The notes under the pieces were generated by a model. It did not search any database, was not told where the DNA came from, and was given only the letters and a program-made list of their open reading frames with translations. Shown here piece after piece: positions 21,749-34,957 of a stretch of DNA of 64,000 bases. Within the stretch, counting starts at the first letter, position 1. The number at the start of each line of letters is the position of its first letter. The translations under genes and the position numbers were made by a program. The stretch comes from an uncultured Sphaerochaeta sp. (GTDB lineage Bacteria; Spirochaetota; Spirochaetia; Sphaerochaetales; Sphaerochaetaceae), in assembly GCF_963676285.1 (NCBI RefSeq), contig NZ_OY781063.1, positions 1,860,001 to 1,924,000 on the forward strand, in the 5' to 3' direction.

Positions 21749-21845
21749 TCCAAGTTGATCATCCAATTATTACCGTCGCCTCCTGTTTACTTATATGATA
21801 AGGCAGCAGGGGGTCAGTTCATATTGGCAACGAGACGACGCTTAC

Positions 21846-22956
21846 GAATCTGCTTCTCGTTTATCCAGTGTATCCCTTACTGTTCAGTAAGGCTGGACTC
21901 TCATTGTCCCAAATATCCCTGTTGCTCGCAATTTGGTCGGTTCCTGTGGTACTCCTGGAGATCCCCAGTGGGGTGCTTGCAGATCGTTGGAATCGTAGGT
22001 ATCTCTTGATAATCTCAGGAGTGCTAAGAACGCTCTGTTTTACCATCTGGTTGGTTCTCCCTCCATTATTCTTTGTATTTGCACTGGGCTTTCTTGCATG
22101 GGGTACTGCTGAGGCATTATCTTCCGGTGCTGAAGAAGCGTTGCTCTTCGATTCTTTGAAGCTGGAGGGAAGACAAGAAGCTTTTGAAACCATCTATGGA
22201 AGAGGCATGGGCACTGCTTCTGTGGCTGTTGCTCTATCTTGTTTTACCGGTGGTTTTGTAGCACATCGCTTTGGATTTCCTGTGGTGCTGCTTTCCTCAG
22301 TGGTTGCCAGTCTTGTAGCAACAGGTATTATCATGGGGAGTAATGAGGTGAATCTCTATAAAGAGGGACGGAAGCAACACTCCTCATTATACCTGCTTAA
22401 AGATGCGCTTAGCCACATTTGCAAGAAACGCAGTGTTGTGTATATGGTACTTCTCCTCATTATTTCCATCTCCTTGCCTGGTATCCTGGATGAATATGAT
22501 CCCTTGGTAGCATCCTCCTATGGTTTAATTGCAACGTATGTTGGATTCTGGACCGGGGGAAGGTACTTGTTGGAGTCTCTAGGAGCCTTTTTCGCTCGTT
22601 ATTTTTCTGGGAAACGAGCACATGTTCCTGCATTGTTGTGTATAGCTGGTGGAACTTCCCTCATGCTATATGCTTTGTTTGGCCAGGTTTTCTTCCTCCC
22701 TTTCTATTTTCTCTTCTATTTCTTTCTCTCTTCAGCCGGTGTGATCCAAGAGAATATGATTCAGCAGAGTATTGAAGACCAAGGGCGATCGACCATTCAT
22801 TCTTTTATCAGCCTGGCAACAGATCTGCATGCGATGCTTGTGTTCTTGCTGCTTGGCTCTCTGATCAGCATCATACACATTATTCTTTTTATTGCTTTGT
22901 ACGGTGTGCTTGTTTCTTTACTCCTATTTTTTGGGCAGTTGAAGATAAAAACATAG
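21846..22956 (+). pseudogene. MFS transporter, main fragment (5' end removed by IS66)
   Basis: The remaining roughly 367 codons of a 12-helix major facilitator transporter. The loop 2-3 signature is GVLADRWNRRY, and hydrophobic helices run to the C-terminus (LLLFFGQLKIKT). Without IS66 the gene would be 382-389 residues, normal for the family. An in-frame GTG at 21868 could start a shortened protein lacking the first half-helix, but no ribosome binding site supports it. The stop codon TAG is intact, with its last G used as the first base of the ISL3 target duplication. Substrate unknown; likely a drug or metabolite exporter. Confidence 0.9.
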
Positions 22957-22963
22957 AAATATT

Positions 22964-24484
22964 GGGTCAATCACTTTTTCTGTGGGATTGGATAGAGCTG
23001 TCAACATATAGGGAATCGAGAACATCAGAGGAAATGAAGATGATTGCATAAGGAAGGGCCGTCCCTGTAATGTTTAGTTACCACACTCAACAGAAAAGGA
23101 AGACAGCCCTAGATGCACTGTATCATGTTGCCCTCAGAATTGGTAGGCTTCACCAATCGTACCACGGAGATCGTAAAGACTGTATCAAACAGAGAGATGT
23201 ACCTGCTCAAAGGAGAGCTTGCGAGCAGTGCCGATGATTGCCTGTGTCCATTGTGCGGAAGCTCGATGCACATCCATGACCGCTGTGAGGCCACCCTGAG
23301 GCATCTGTGTTTCGGAGACAAGTTGAGCTGTCTCAGGTTCACCAAGCTGCGCTATTATTGTCCCCGATGCGGCCACAGCCACATGCAGGATGTCCCTTTC
23401 CAGGCAAAGGGGCACCGCATCAGCTGTGAATTGTTGAACTACACCAGGGACCTGCTCGCCTATGGCTTTACCAACAAACAAGTTGCCTACTTAACCGGCC
23501 TCGGCAAGAACACCGTCAAGGCCATCGACCTTAAGCGGCTGAAAGAGAAGTACACCGTAGACGGAGAGCGTCTCATCCAGCCCGAGCGGCAGGCGAGGTA
23601 CCTGGGCATCGATGAGTTCAAGCTCCATGACGGGCACAAGTATGCAGTGATCATCATAGACATGGAGACCGGCCACATCCTCTGGCTCGCCCATGGGAAG
23701 AAGAAGGCCTCGGTATACTCGTTCATCGAGCACGTGGGAAAGGATTGGATGGATGGGGTTGAGGCGGTCGCCTGCGACATGAACAGCGACTTCCAGGAGG
23801 CATTTGAAGACCGTTGTCCCCACATCCAGACGGTTTTCGATTACTTTCATATCGTCAAGAACTTCAACGACAAGGTGGTGGGCCAAATCCGTAAGGACGA
23901 GCAGAGACGGCTCATTGCAGAGGGGGATGAGAAGGCTGCAAAATCCCTCAAGGGAAGCAGATATATCCTTACCTCTTCCAAGCAGACCCTTGCAAGGAAG
24001 GACCAGGAGGCAGAGGATGGGAAGATTCTTAGCAAGGGAAGCTCGCTGTTCAGCAAGGAGCAGGTAGTCCGCAAGGACGGACATCTAGCCAGATATGAGG
24101 ATCTCATCAGGCAGAACAAGCTCCTGTTCACGCTGGACTTGATCAAGGAGAAACTCTGTGAGGCCTACAAGATGACCGATGAGCCATCCATGGCCGGCGC
24201 TATCACAGAAATCATGGACATGTGCATGGCTACAGGCAACAAGCACCTGCTCTGGTTCAGCAGACTGCTGGACAACCACTTCGAGGGTATCATCGCCCAT
24301 GCGACCTATGACATCTCAGCAGGGAAGATCGAGGGGATCAATCACAAAATCAAGACCTTGAGAAGGCAAGGGTACGGCTACCCTGATGACGATTATTTCT
24401 TCCTCAAGCTCTTTGATGCAAGCAGGAAAGGCTATGTCAGGAACCCTGTGGCTGAGAAAATCCCACAGGATTTATGATTGAGCC
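22964..24484 (+). mobile_element. Complete ISL3-family insertion sequence
   Basis: 1521 bp. The left end GGGTCAATCA...CTGTGGGATT and the right end read on the other strand (GGCTCAATCA...CTGTGGGATT) match at 20 of 26 positions. Perfect 8-bp direct repeats GAAATATT flank it at 22956-22963 and 24485-24492, the duplication size of this family. The right inverted repeat overlaps the end of the transposase gene. It sits immediately after the stop codon of the MFS gene. Confidence 0.96.
23113..24477 (+). CDS. ISL3-family transposase
   Basis: 454 residues. It has an N-terminal zinc-binding region (CPLCGSSMHIHD and YYCPRCGH), a helix-turn-helix (GFTNKQVAYLTGLGKNTVKAID), and a DDE domain with LGIDEFK, ACDMNSDF and the terminal KIEGINHKIKTLRRQGYGYPDDDYFFLKLF typical of ISL3. 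No disruption was seen. The stop lies 7 bases before the element end. Confidence 0.95.
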   Translation: MHCIMLPSELVGFTNRTTEIVKTVSNREMYLLKGELASSADDCLCPLCGSSMHIHDRCEATLRHLCFGDKLSCLRFTKLRYYCPRCGHSHMQDVPFQAKGHRISCELLNYTRDLLAYGFTNKQVAYLTGLGKNTVKAIDLKRLKEKYTVDGERLIQPERQARYLGIDEFKLHDGHKYAVIIIDMETGHILWLAHGKKKASVYSFIEHVGKDWMDGVEAVACDMNSDFQEAFEDRCPHIQTVFDYFHIVKNFNDKVVGQIRKDEQRRLIAEGDEKAAKSLKGSRYILTSSKQTLARKDQEAEDGKILSKGSSLFSKEQVVRKDGHLARYEDLIRQNKLLFTLDLIKEKLCEAYKMTDEPSMAGAITEIMDMCMATGNKHLLWFSRLLDNHFEGIIAHATYDISAGKIEGINHKIKTLRRQGYGYPDDDYFFLKLFDASRKGYVRNPVAEKIPQDL

Positions 24485-24737
24485 GAAATATTTATACCAT
24501 TTCTACCATGTCATTATTGAACTACGCCAATGAAGAGGGAAATGTGATTGAACTGTTTTCCGTCCCTACTGGAAAATACAAGGGAAGTCCTAAAACAACA
24601 GAATGTTGAGAATAGAGGTGGATCTACTACCAAATCGGTTATGAATCGCATGACAAATGTATATGCTCTTAGTGTGCTACTTGTCATGGGAAGATTTCAG
24701 AGATCGTCCTACTATTGGCATTCTATGAGATCATCTT
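24485..24737. other. Unassigned interval between ISL3 and the iron operon
   Basis: Starts with the right copy of the ISL3 target duplication. A short frame from the ATG at 24509 (MSLLNYANEEGNVIELFSVP) stops after 33 codons; I do not recognise it. It may be the remains of a gene that once followed the MFS transporter. Nothing else is supported here. Confidence 0.4.
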
Positions 24738-24769
24738 GCAAAAGAAAGGAGCTGCATAAATGCAGCTCC
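24738..24769 (-). terminator. Terminator of the iron-uptake operon
   Basis: A perfect 9-bp stem GGAGCTGCA / TGCAGCTCC with a 4-base loop; on the minus strand it is followed by TTTCTTTT. It lies just downstream of the substrate-binding protein gene. Confidence 0.88.
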
Positions 24770-24790
24770 AAGGTAAAGGACGATCGTGGA

Positions 24791-25744
24791 CTAGAGTCCT
24801 AATCCATTCGCGACATCATCTATCATGACCTGTGTGGAGGATATCCCCCCGCTCGCAACATACCAAGATGAAGGGTCTACATAGATTATTTGATCCTTCG
24901 TCCATGCGTTCATTTGATGAACAAGTTCGTTATCCAGAATTTCCCTTGCACTTTGTCCTGGTTGTTGAGCCCCGGTGGCAGCAGATCGGTCAAGCACAAA
25001 TAGATAGTCAGGGTCTTGTTGCAATAGATATTCAAAGGATGAACTTTGCCCATGTGTGGAAGACTGTATGGTTTCATCCGAGACCGAGAATCCAAACATA
25101 TCATAGATGTTGGAAAATCGACTTCCTGAACCAAATACTGATAGATTGCCAGCATTTACCATGACAAATAAGGCTGTAAGTTCTTGCTCCCTGACGTACG
25201 TGCTGATTTCATTGCTCTGTTGTTCGATTTGAGAGAGGGAGACTGCGAGCGTTTTGCGTTTGTCTGGAAAAATGGAAGCCAAGATCTCAAGGTTGTCTTT
25301 CATGGTTTGCATATAACCAACTCCAGGGAGTGTGATGAGAATTGTTGGAGCAATCTTACTCAATTCTTCGTAGGCTGCAGCAGCTCTTCCTCCGATGAAA
25401 ATCAGATCAGGTTGGACTTCATAGACTTTCTCAAAGTCTGGCTCGTGTAAGCTCCCGACCACTGAGTATGAATCATTCTCATAGAGGGAGAGATGTTCGG
25501 GGAGTTTTGCACCTCTACCAATTCCAAAGACCTCAATGCCAACAGAGTCCAGAATATCCAAAGCTCCCAGGTCATAGACCAGTATTCGGTCTGGATTCTC
25601 TGGTGTTTCGGTTGTTCCTAGCCCATGGGTGACGGTCACCAATGTACGGTTTTCTTTCTGGGGTTGTTCTTCCATGCCTTGTGCAACAATGGATGGCAGT
25701 AACAAACAGCTTGTCAGTAACAAGACACATATACGCTTAATCAT
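24791..25744 (-). CDS. Iron-siderophore ABC transporter, substrate-binding protein
   Basis: Periplasmic receptor that captures a ferric siderophore and hands it to the permeases. 317 residues: an N-terminal signal sequence (MIKRICVLLLTSCLLLPSIVAQG), then a FhuD/BtuF-like fold with TPENPDRILVYDLGALDILDSVG at the start and QPDLIFIGGRAAAAYEEL in the middle. The layout resembles the YclQ/CeuA type. AAGGAG precedes the ATG. It is unclear whether Cys13 is lipidated; the tract fits ordinary signal peptidase cleavage better. It is the last gene of a four-gene minus-strand operon. Confidence 0.9.
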   Translation of the reverse strand: MIKRICVLLLTSCLLLPSIVAQGMEEQPQKENRTLVTVTHGLGTTETPENPDRILVYDLGALDILDSVGIEVFGIGRGAKLPEHLSLYENDSYSVVGSLHEPDFEKVYEVQPDLIFIGGRAAAAYEELSKIAPTILITLPGVGYMQTMKDNLEILASIFPDKRKTLAVSLSQIEQQSNEISTYVREQELTALFVMVNAGNLSVFGSGSRFSNIYDMFGFSVSDETIQSSTHGQSSSFEYLLQQDPDYLFVLDRSAATGAQQPGQSAREILDNELVHQMNAWTKDQIIYVDPSSWYVASGGISSTQVMIDDVANGLGL

Positions 25745-25795
25745 ACGTTGTTCTCCTTGTATGTATGAATGTATTCCGGCTATCCGGATATTTGC

Positions 25796-26551
25796 TTACA
25801 GATGATAAAGGCAGTATGGCCTGCCGTTCTGGCTTACTACGGGTATATGAATCCCATAGATTTTGTAGAGATGCTCACTGGTGATGATCTCCTTTGTCTT
25901 GCCGTGTTTGTAGAGAGATCCATCTCTCATGGCAATGATGGCATCTGAGTAACACGCCGCAAAATTTATGTCATGCAGAACGAGGACAACGGTTCTTTGA
26001 TAATCATCCACAAGACGTCGAAGGAGTTTCATGATATGGATCGAGTGAACCATATCCAGATTGTTCAGAGGTTCATCAAGTAAGATGTACTTGGTGTCTT
26101 GTGCTATGACCATGGCAATATAGGCTCGCTGACGTTCTCCACCTGAAATCTCATCAATATAGTTATTCTGCAATGCAGTCATATCCATATACGCGAGAGC
26201 TTGGTCGACCTTCCTCTGGTCTTCTTCGGTCAATCGAGTTTTGCTGTAGGGATACCTGCCGAATGCAACAAGTTCGCGAACACGCAACCTTACTGAAAAA
26301 TGATTTGTCTGTCTTAGGATGGAAAGACGCTTAGCTAATTCTGCCCCCATGTAGGAAGCGATAGCCGTTCCCTCAAGGTAGAATTCTCCTTGTCCATCGA
26401 GCAATCGTCCTACCATAGAGAGGAGTGTGCTTTTTCCTGCCCCATTGGAACCGATGAGTGTGGTGAGCGTATTTGGCTCAATTTTTACGGAGACGCTTTT
26501 AACTACTTCATGGTTTCCGTATTGTTTTCTTGCATTGGATATATCAATCAT
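25796..26551 (-). CDS. Iron-siderophore ABC transporter, ATP-binding protein
   Basis: The 251-residue ATPase of the importer. Walker A is GSNGAGKST (about 34-42), the signature is SGGERQR (about 136), Walker B is YILLDEP, and the switch is VLHD. The sequence RILRQTNHFSVRLRVRELVAFGRYPYSK is typical of FecE/YclP-type proteins. Its start overlaps the stop of the upstream permease gene by 4 bases. Confidence 0.94.
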   Translation of the reverse strand: MIDISNARKQYGNHEVVKSVSVKIEPNTLTTLIGSNGAGKSTLLSMVGRLLDGQGEFYLEGTAIASYMGAELAKRLSILRQTNHFSVRLRVRELVAFGRYPYSKTRLTEEDQRKVDQALAYMDMTALQNNYIDEISGGERQRAYIAMVIAQDTKYILLDEPLNNLDMVHSIHIMKLLRRLVDDYQRTVVLVLHDINFAACYSDAIIAMRDGSLYKHGKTKEIITSEHLYKIYGIHIPVVSQNGRPYCLYHL

Positions 26552-27498
26552 ATATTGCTCCTTTTCATGAGAATTACCAAGAAATAGATACCGCCTATAC
26601 CATGGATGAGAACGCTGATGGGTGTATTAAGATGGAATACCCTTTCAACCAGGAATTGTCCTCCCACGAGAGCTGTCATGGATAGCAGACTGGTGACTGG
26701 AAAGAGCATTGAATGCCGATAGGTCTGGGAAATCTGTCTCCCAAGACTTACCGCTATCAGCCCAAGGAAGGTGACCGGGCCTACCAAGGCTGTGGAGAGT
26801 GCAGTACAAATGGCAACAAACACCAGGAAAAGACGAGAAGCACGATTATAGGAGACCCCAAGAGTGAGCGAGACATCTTTACCCAAGGACAGTACATCAA
26901 GTGTTGCCATATGAGGTAGCAGGAAACAAAGAGAAATGCCAAATACGATAGCAGATATTCCCAGAAGCGAACTGTTTATCATATTAAAGGATGCAAACAT
27001 ACGTGACTGCACTGTCAAAAACTCGTTTGGGTCGATAAGCAACTGGAAGAATGAGGATATGCCTCCAAAGAGTTGGCCAAACATCATTCCCAGAAGCAAA
27101 ACAAGCGATACTCCAATTGTTTTCTTGCCCAACAGCAATGAGAACAAGAGAAGACTGAAAAGTATCATAACACCAAGCGAAATCAGGTAGTCAGTCAAAC
27201 GATTCATCATAACCAAACCTGTGGAACCAAGAAAGAATACAGTCATGGTCTGTATCAAGAGATAGAGACTATCCAATCCCAATATGCTTGGTGTCAGAAT
27301 GGTATTGCCGCTCACTGTCTGAAACACCGTTGTAGAGAGTGCGATTGCTGTACCGGTAAGGCATAGTGCTGCCAACTTCACACCTCTTCTAGGCAGATGA
27401 AAACGGAGTGTTTCTGCGCTGATTTCCCAGAGCAAGAAGGTGAGCACCACACCCAAGAAGAGCAACAGTAGGTAGAGGATTTTACGGTTATGCTGCAT
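26548..27498 (-). CDS. Iron-siderophore ABC transporter, permease (second)
   Basis: A polytopic FecCD-family permease of 316 residues from the ATG at 27498, which has AGGAG upstream; a frame extending to 27543 is less likely because it would run further into the preceding gene. Family signs include RGVKLAALCLTGTAIALSTTVFQTVSGNTILTPSILGLDSLY and the EAA-like region GPVTFLGLIAVSLGRQI. It overlaps the first permease gene by 11 bases. The pair forms the membrane channel. Confidence 0.91.
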   Translation of the reverse strand: MQHNRKILYLLLLFLGVVLTFLLWEISAETLRFHLPRRGVKLAALCLTGTAIALSTTVFQTVSGNTILTPSILGLDSLYLLIQTMTVFFLGSTGLVMMNRLTDYLISLGVMILFSLLLFSLLLGKKTIGVSLVLLLGMMFGQLFGGISSFFQLLIDPNEFLTVQSRMFASFNMINSSLLGISAIVFGISLCFLLPHMATLDVLSLGKDVSLTLGVSYNRASRLFLVFVAICTALSTALVGPVTFLGLIAVSLGRQISQTYRHSMLFPVTSLLSMTALVGGQFLVERVFHLNTPISVLIHGIGGIYFLVILMKRSNI

Positions 27499-28441
27499 GG
27501 TGTCTCCTGTAGAATAGAAATCCAATGAAGAGCACACACCCAAGTACTGATGCTGTTACCCCAATGGGGATTTCGAATGGATGGATAAGGAGACGGCTGA
27601 GGGTGTCACAGACGAGGAGGAAAAGTCCTCCACTGAATGCTATTGTCCAGATGTTTTTCTCAAGGTTGTCTCCCTTGAAAAGACTTACCATATTGGGAAT
27701 CACCAACCCTACAAACGGGATGACGCCGACTATTACCAGTACCAAAGCACTGATGACACTGACAATGACCAAACCAATTTGAACAGTTACCATGTACCGT
27801 ACACCCAATGTGCTTGCTACGTCCTTTCCCATTGCCACAACGGTAAATCGATTGGCAAACAGTGCTGCAATGATGAAGCAGGGGATACTGATATACAGTA
27901 TCTCATATCTTCCTTTCAGAATGAGTGCGAAATTTCCCTGGACCCAGGACTGGAGACTCTGTATGAGGTCCATCTGATAGGCAATATAGGTACTCAATGC
28001 ATTGATAATGTTTCCGTACAAGATCCCGATCAGAGGAACAACCATGGGTTCTTTCAGCCTAAGTTTTCTTAACAAGTATAAAAATGAGAGTGTTCCTAGG
28101 AATGCAAAGAGAAAGGTAAACAATGACTTGGAAAATAGCGAAGATGTAGGAAATAACATCATGGCAGTCAACAGACCAAGTTTTGCCCATTCGGTTGTGG
28201 AACCGGTTGAAGGGGTTACAAAGCGATTGCTGGTAAGTAGCTGCATAATTGCTCCAGCTGTTGCAAGACTCATTCCACTGATCAAGAGACTGATGACTCT
28301 TGGCAACCTGCTTACGAATAAAAGGTGCATGGTGGATGAGTCCATGGAGAGTATTCCTTGTAGCTCAAGCGGAATTACTCCAATAAAGAGAGAAAATATG
28401 CTGAATATGAGTACACTAATGGGTAGTACAAACCGACTCAT
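27488..28441 (-). CDS. Iron-siderophore ABC transporter, permease (first)
   Basis: The first gene of the operon, a 317-residue FecCD-family permease with about nine hydrophobic helices. SRLPRVISLLISGMSLATAGAIMQLLTSNRFVTPSTGST is the family hallmark, and GVIPFVGLVIPNMVSL is the cytoplasmic coupling region. It is transcribed divergently from the AraC-type regulator, with the shared control region at 28442-28581. Confidence 0.92.
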   Translation of the reverse strand: MSRFVLPISVLIFSIFSLFIGVIPLELQGILSMDSSTMHLLFVSRLPRVISLLISGMSLATAGAIMQLLTSNRFVTPSTGSTTEWAKLGLLTAMMLFPTSSLFSKSLFTFLFAFLGTLSFLYLLRKLRLKEPMVVPLIGILYGNIINALSTYIAYQMDLIQSLQSWVQGNFALILKGRYEILYISIPCFIIAALFANRFTVVAMGKDVASTLGVRYMVTVQIGLVIVSVISALVLVIVGVIPFVGLVIPNMVSLFKGDNLEKNIWTIAFSGGLFLLVCDTLSRLLIHPFEIPIGVTASVLGCVLFIGFLFYRRHHAA

Positions 28442-28487
28442 GGAAACTCCTTGCTGTCTGATTCTTGACGAGGAAAGCCTAAGAATC

Positions 28488-28510
28488 TAATATAGTTAGC
28501 TATGTCTAAC
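28488..28510. promoter_or_regulatory. Possible operator between iron operon and AraC gene
   Basis: An inverted repeat GTTAG-N6-CTAAC at 28495-28510 lies next to a TATATT -10-like element (minus strand, 28488-28493). The TTAG/CTAA arms resemble sites of DtxR-family metalloregulators, but the match is short and the regulator could as well be the AraC protein encoded next door. Confidence 0.4.
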
Positions 28511-28581
28511 AAAAAAGAGCCTAGCGTATTGCTCGGATATAAGCTGGTACTGAATTATCAAACTTTGGAGCAAGTTACCCA

Positions 28582-29319
28582 ATGAACAGGAAATTGAAAC
28601 AGAGCCTTGAGGATTTTTGTGCCATGACACACCTTTCTGGTGCGTTGTTTGACATAGATGCAACGTGCCTTGGAGTAGCTGGAAACAATCCTGTCATACC
28701 AGCAGATGCACAGAGATGGGTAGACAGCTTTTCTCATTCTCCGTCGAAACAGCATGAGGTACTGATGTATGACGGTGCAATCAGTGTAGTATGCCATATC
28801 GATATGAATGCTCCTAATCATGGATATGGAGTATTCTGGGGAATCCCGCTTCCTCCTTCTGGTGACAACTCCCTTGTCTCGCTCTTGTGTACCATGTTCC
28901 AGTCATTGGTACATGTACAAAGATGTGCACTGAAGCCACTTCTACCAAATGTACTACAATATAGTAGGAGAATTCAGTTGGTGATCAAGGAGTTGGAAGC
29001 TAATATTGAGGAACCAGTGGAGCTTGAAACATTGGCAAGATTGGCATCCTTGCAAAAAAATTCGCTCTGTCGGTTGTTTAAGCAGGAGACAGGATATTGC
29101 ATCAGTGAATATCGTAATCGTCTACGAATTCAGGTGGGTGCACGGTTACTCTCTGACCCCTCATTGTCGGTATTGGATATTTCTGTTTCCTGTGGTTTTT
29201 CAGATCAGGCATATTTTTCAAGAGTTTTTAGAAACATGTTGGGTAACAGTCCTCAAGAATACCGAAGAACAATCCCTGCGTATTGCACGGAATATGTAAA
29301 TAAAAAATCAGCATCATGA
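28582..29319 (+). CDS. AraC-family transcriptional regulator
   Basis: 245 residues with an N-terminal effector domain of unknown ligand (about 1-125) and a C-terminal double helix-turn-helix of the AraC/XylS type (about 135-235). The latter has ETLARLASLQKNSLCRLFKQETGYCISEYRNRLRIQVGARLL and ISVSCGFSDQAYFSRVFRNMLGNSPQEYRR. It is divergent from the iron importer and probably controls it, perhaps with the siderophore as ligand, as known for other AraC-type siderophore regulators. That assignment is by context. Confidence 0.88.
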   Translation: MNRKLKQSLEDFCAMTHLSGALFDIDATCLGVAGNNPVIPADAQRWVDSFSHSPSKQHEVLMYDGAISVVCHIDMNAPNHGYGVFWGIPLPPSGDNSLVSLLCTMFQSLVHVQRCALKPLLPNVLQYSRRIQLVIKELEANIEEPVELETLARLASLQKNSLCRLFKQETGYCISEYRNRLRIQVGARLLSDPSLSVLDISVSCGFSDQAYFSRVFRNMLGNSPQEYRRTIPAYCTEYVNKKSAS

Positions 29320-29456
29320 TTGAAGGCAGGCCTGATTCAGTTGAACAATGGAAGCAGTAACAGAATTACTGAAAAATCAACACTAGCTAATATCATGTTA
29401 TATAGAATGTTGTGAGTTTCGAGGATCCGTACTTGGAAATTATTACCAAAACCTAC

Positions 29457-29485
29457 TGGACAGAGGTAAGGAAGTCCTGTATAGT
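29457..29485 (+). promoter_or_regulatory. Promoter of rRNA operon B
   Basis: TGGACA at 29457-29462 and TATAGT at 29480-29485, exactly 17 bases apart, each one base off consensus. The transcribed leader (29492-29677) differs from operon A until GGGCTTCCC at 29678. A GGAAGC...GGGCTTCC stem (29662-29686) is kept in both, with a different loop. In 29320-29456 I see no gene; a second AT-rich -10-like element (TATATA near 29400) has no good partner. Confidence 0.75.
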
Positions 29486-29677
29486 CGCTTCTTGTCGGCC
29501 TACGCCGGCCGCCGGAAAGCTTCCTCGGGAGCTTTGGAAAAAAGGCTCACAAGGGCCTTGACGGACAGGCGGCAAATCGGGTAAGTTGACCGAGCGCCTC
29601 CCGAGAGGGGGAGCGGGAAGATTTATGAAAGCAGAGCGCAGGGAAGAGATGAGAATAGGAAGGAAGCAACCCTTGAG

Positions 29678-31420
<1,743 letters not shown>

Positions 31421-31483
31421 CTGAAGGGGGCGTGGAATTCCTGTTCTCATCTCTTCCTTGTGTGATGGTGCATAAGCTTCAGC

Positions 31484-31557
31484 GGGGGCATAGCTCAGCT
31501 GGCTAGAGCATCGGCTTTGCAAGCCGAGGGTCAGGGGTTCGAATCCCCTTGCCTCCA
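31484..31557 (+). tRNA. tRNA-Ala (TGC)
   Basis: A 74-nt cloverleaf in the operon B spacer. Acceptor GGGGGCA pairs with TGCCTCC, the anticodon loop is TTTGCAA with TGC at 31518-31520, and the T loop is TTCGAAT. CCA is not encoded. It replaces the tRNA-Ile of operon A. Confidence 0.96.
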
Positions 31558-31609
31558 GAGAGAAGAGGATTTTTGAAACAGATTAGCGCAGGGATTGGAA
31601 GAATGATAT

Positions 31610-34546
<2,937 letters not shown>

Positions 34547-34618
34547 ATATCATTATTCCAATCCCATGGGCTGCCAAGGCCGGTCGTGCGAGGTCCTTCG
34601 CGCTCCCAGGCGTTGGCC

Positions 34619-34734
<116 letters not shown>

Positions 34735-34784
34735 CCTTTTTTGCTTTCAACCGGTTTGTCCGGTTTAAAACATAGATAGAGAAG

Positions 34785-34806
34785 AGGACGCAGAAGCGTC
34801 CTTTTC
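34785..34806 (+). terminator. Terminator after rRNA operon B
   Basis: AGGACGC / GCGTCCT stem with a 4-base loop, followed by TTTTCT, 50 bases after the 5S gene. Together with the T-run at the 5S end it probably ends operon B transcription. Confidence 0.8.
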
Positions 34807-34886
34807 TCGTATTCAGAGGATAGGTTTCAAACTATCTTAAAACTAGTAATAGACTAGGATATGCACAGGAAACTGTGCTCCTGCTC

Positions 34887-34942
34887 TTGCCAGTACCCCT
34901 CCTTTTTACTATGATGGTACCAATTCATTTGCGAAAATGAAT
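34887..34942 (+). promoter_or_regulatory. Promoter and operator-like palindrome of metNIQ
   Basis: TTGCCA at 34887-34892 and TATGAT at 34910-34915 are 17 bases apart. At the expected transcription start lies a perfect inverted repeat, ATTCATTT-GCGA-AAATGAAT (34923-34942), well placed for a repressor or a 5' hairpin. Upstream, GCACAG-GAAA-CTGTGC (34863-34878) is another perfect hairpin. No SAM riboswitch features were seen. Confidence 0.6.
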
Positions 34943-34957
34943 ATTGAGGGTATAAGT

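Larger units (their letters stand above)
19248..21845 (+). mobile_element. Complete IS66-family insertion sequence
   Basis: 2598 bp. The terminal inverted repeats begin GTAAGCGTAATCTCGT (left) and, on the other strand, GTAAGCGTCGTCTCGT (right), matching at 14 of 16 bases. The element is bracketed by perfect 8-bp direct repeats GAATCTGC at 19240-19247 and 21846-21853, as expected for IS66. It carries tnpA, tnpB and tnpC, all intact. The perfect target duplication and open genes suggest a fairly recent insertion. Confidence 0.97.

Noticed and set aside
23059..24567. Direct repeat CCGTCCCT at 23059 and 24560 as ISL3 target duplication
   Set aside because: The sequences just inside these repeats do not form inverted repeats; the GAAATATT pair with matching 26-bp ends is clearly right.
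24548..24802. 84-codon frame next to the iron operon
   Set aside because: It runs through the operon terminator hairpin, lacks a ribosome binding site and has no recognisable domain.
25704..25744. Lipobox LTSC in the iron-binding protein
   Set aside because: The cysteine comes after too short a hydrophobic stretch and is followed by more hydrophobic residues ending in AQG, which fits signal peptidase I better; left open.
34748..34957. SAM riboswitch before metNIQ
   Set aside because: No S-box core, kink-turn or terminator in the right order; only two simple hairpins.
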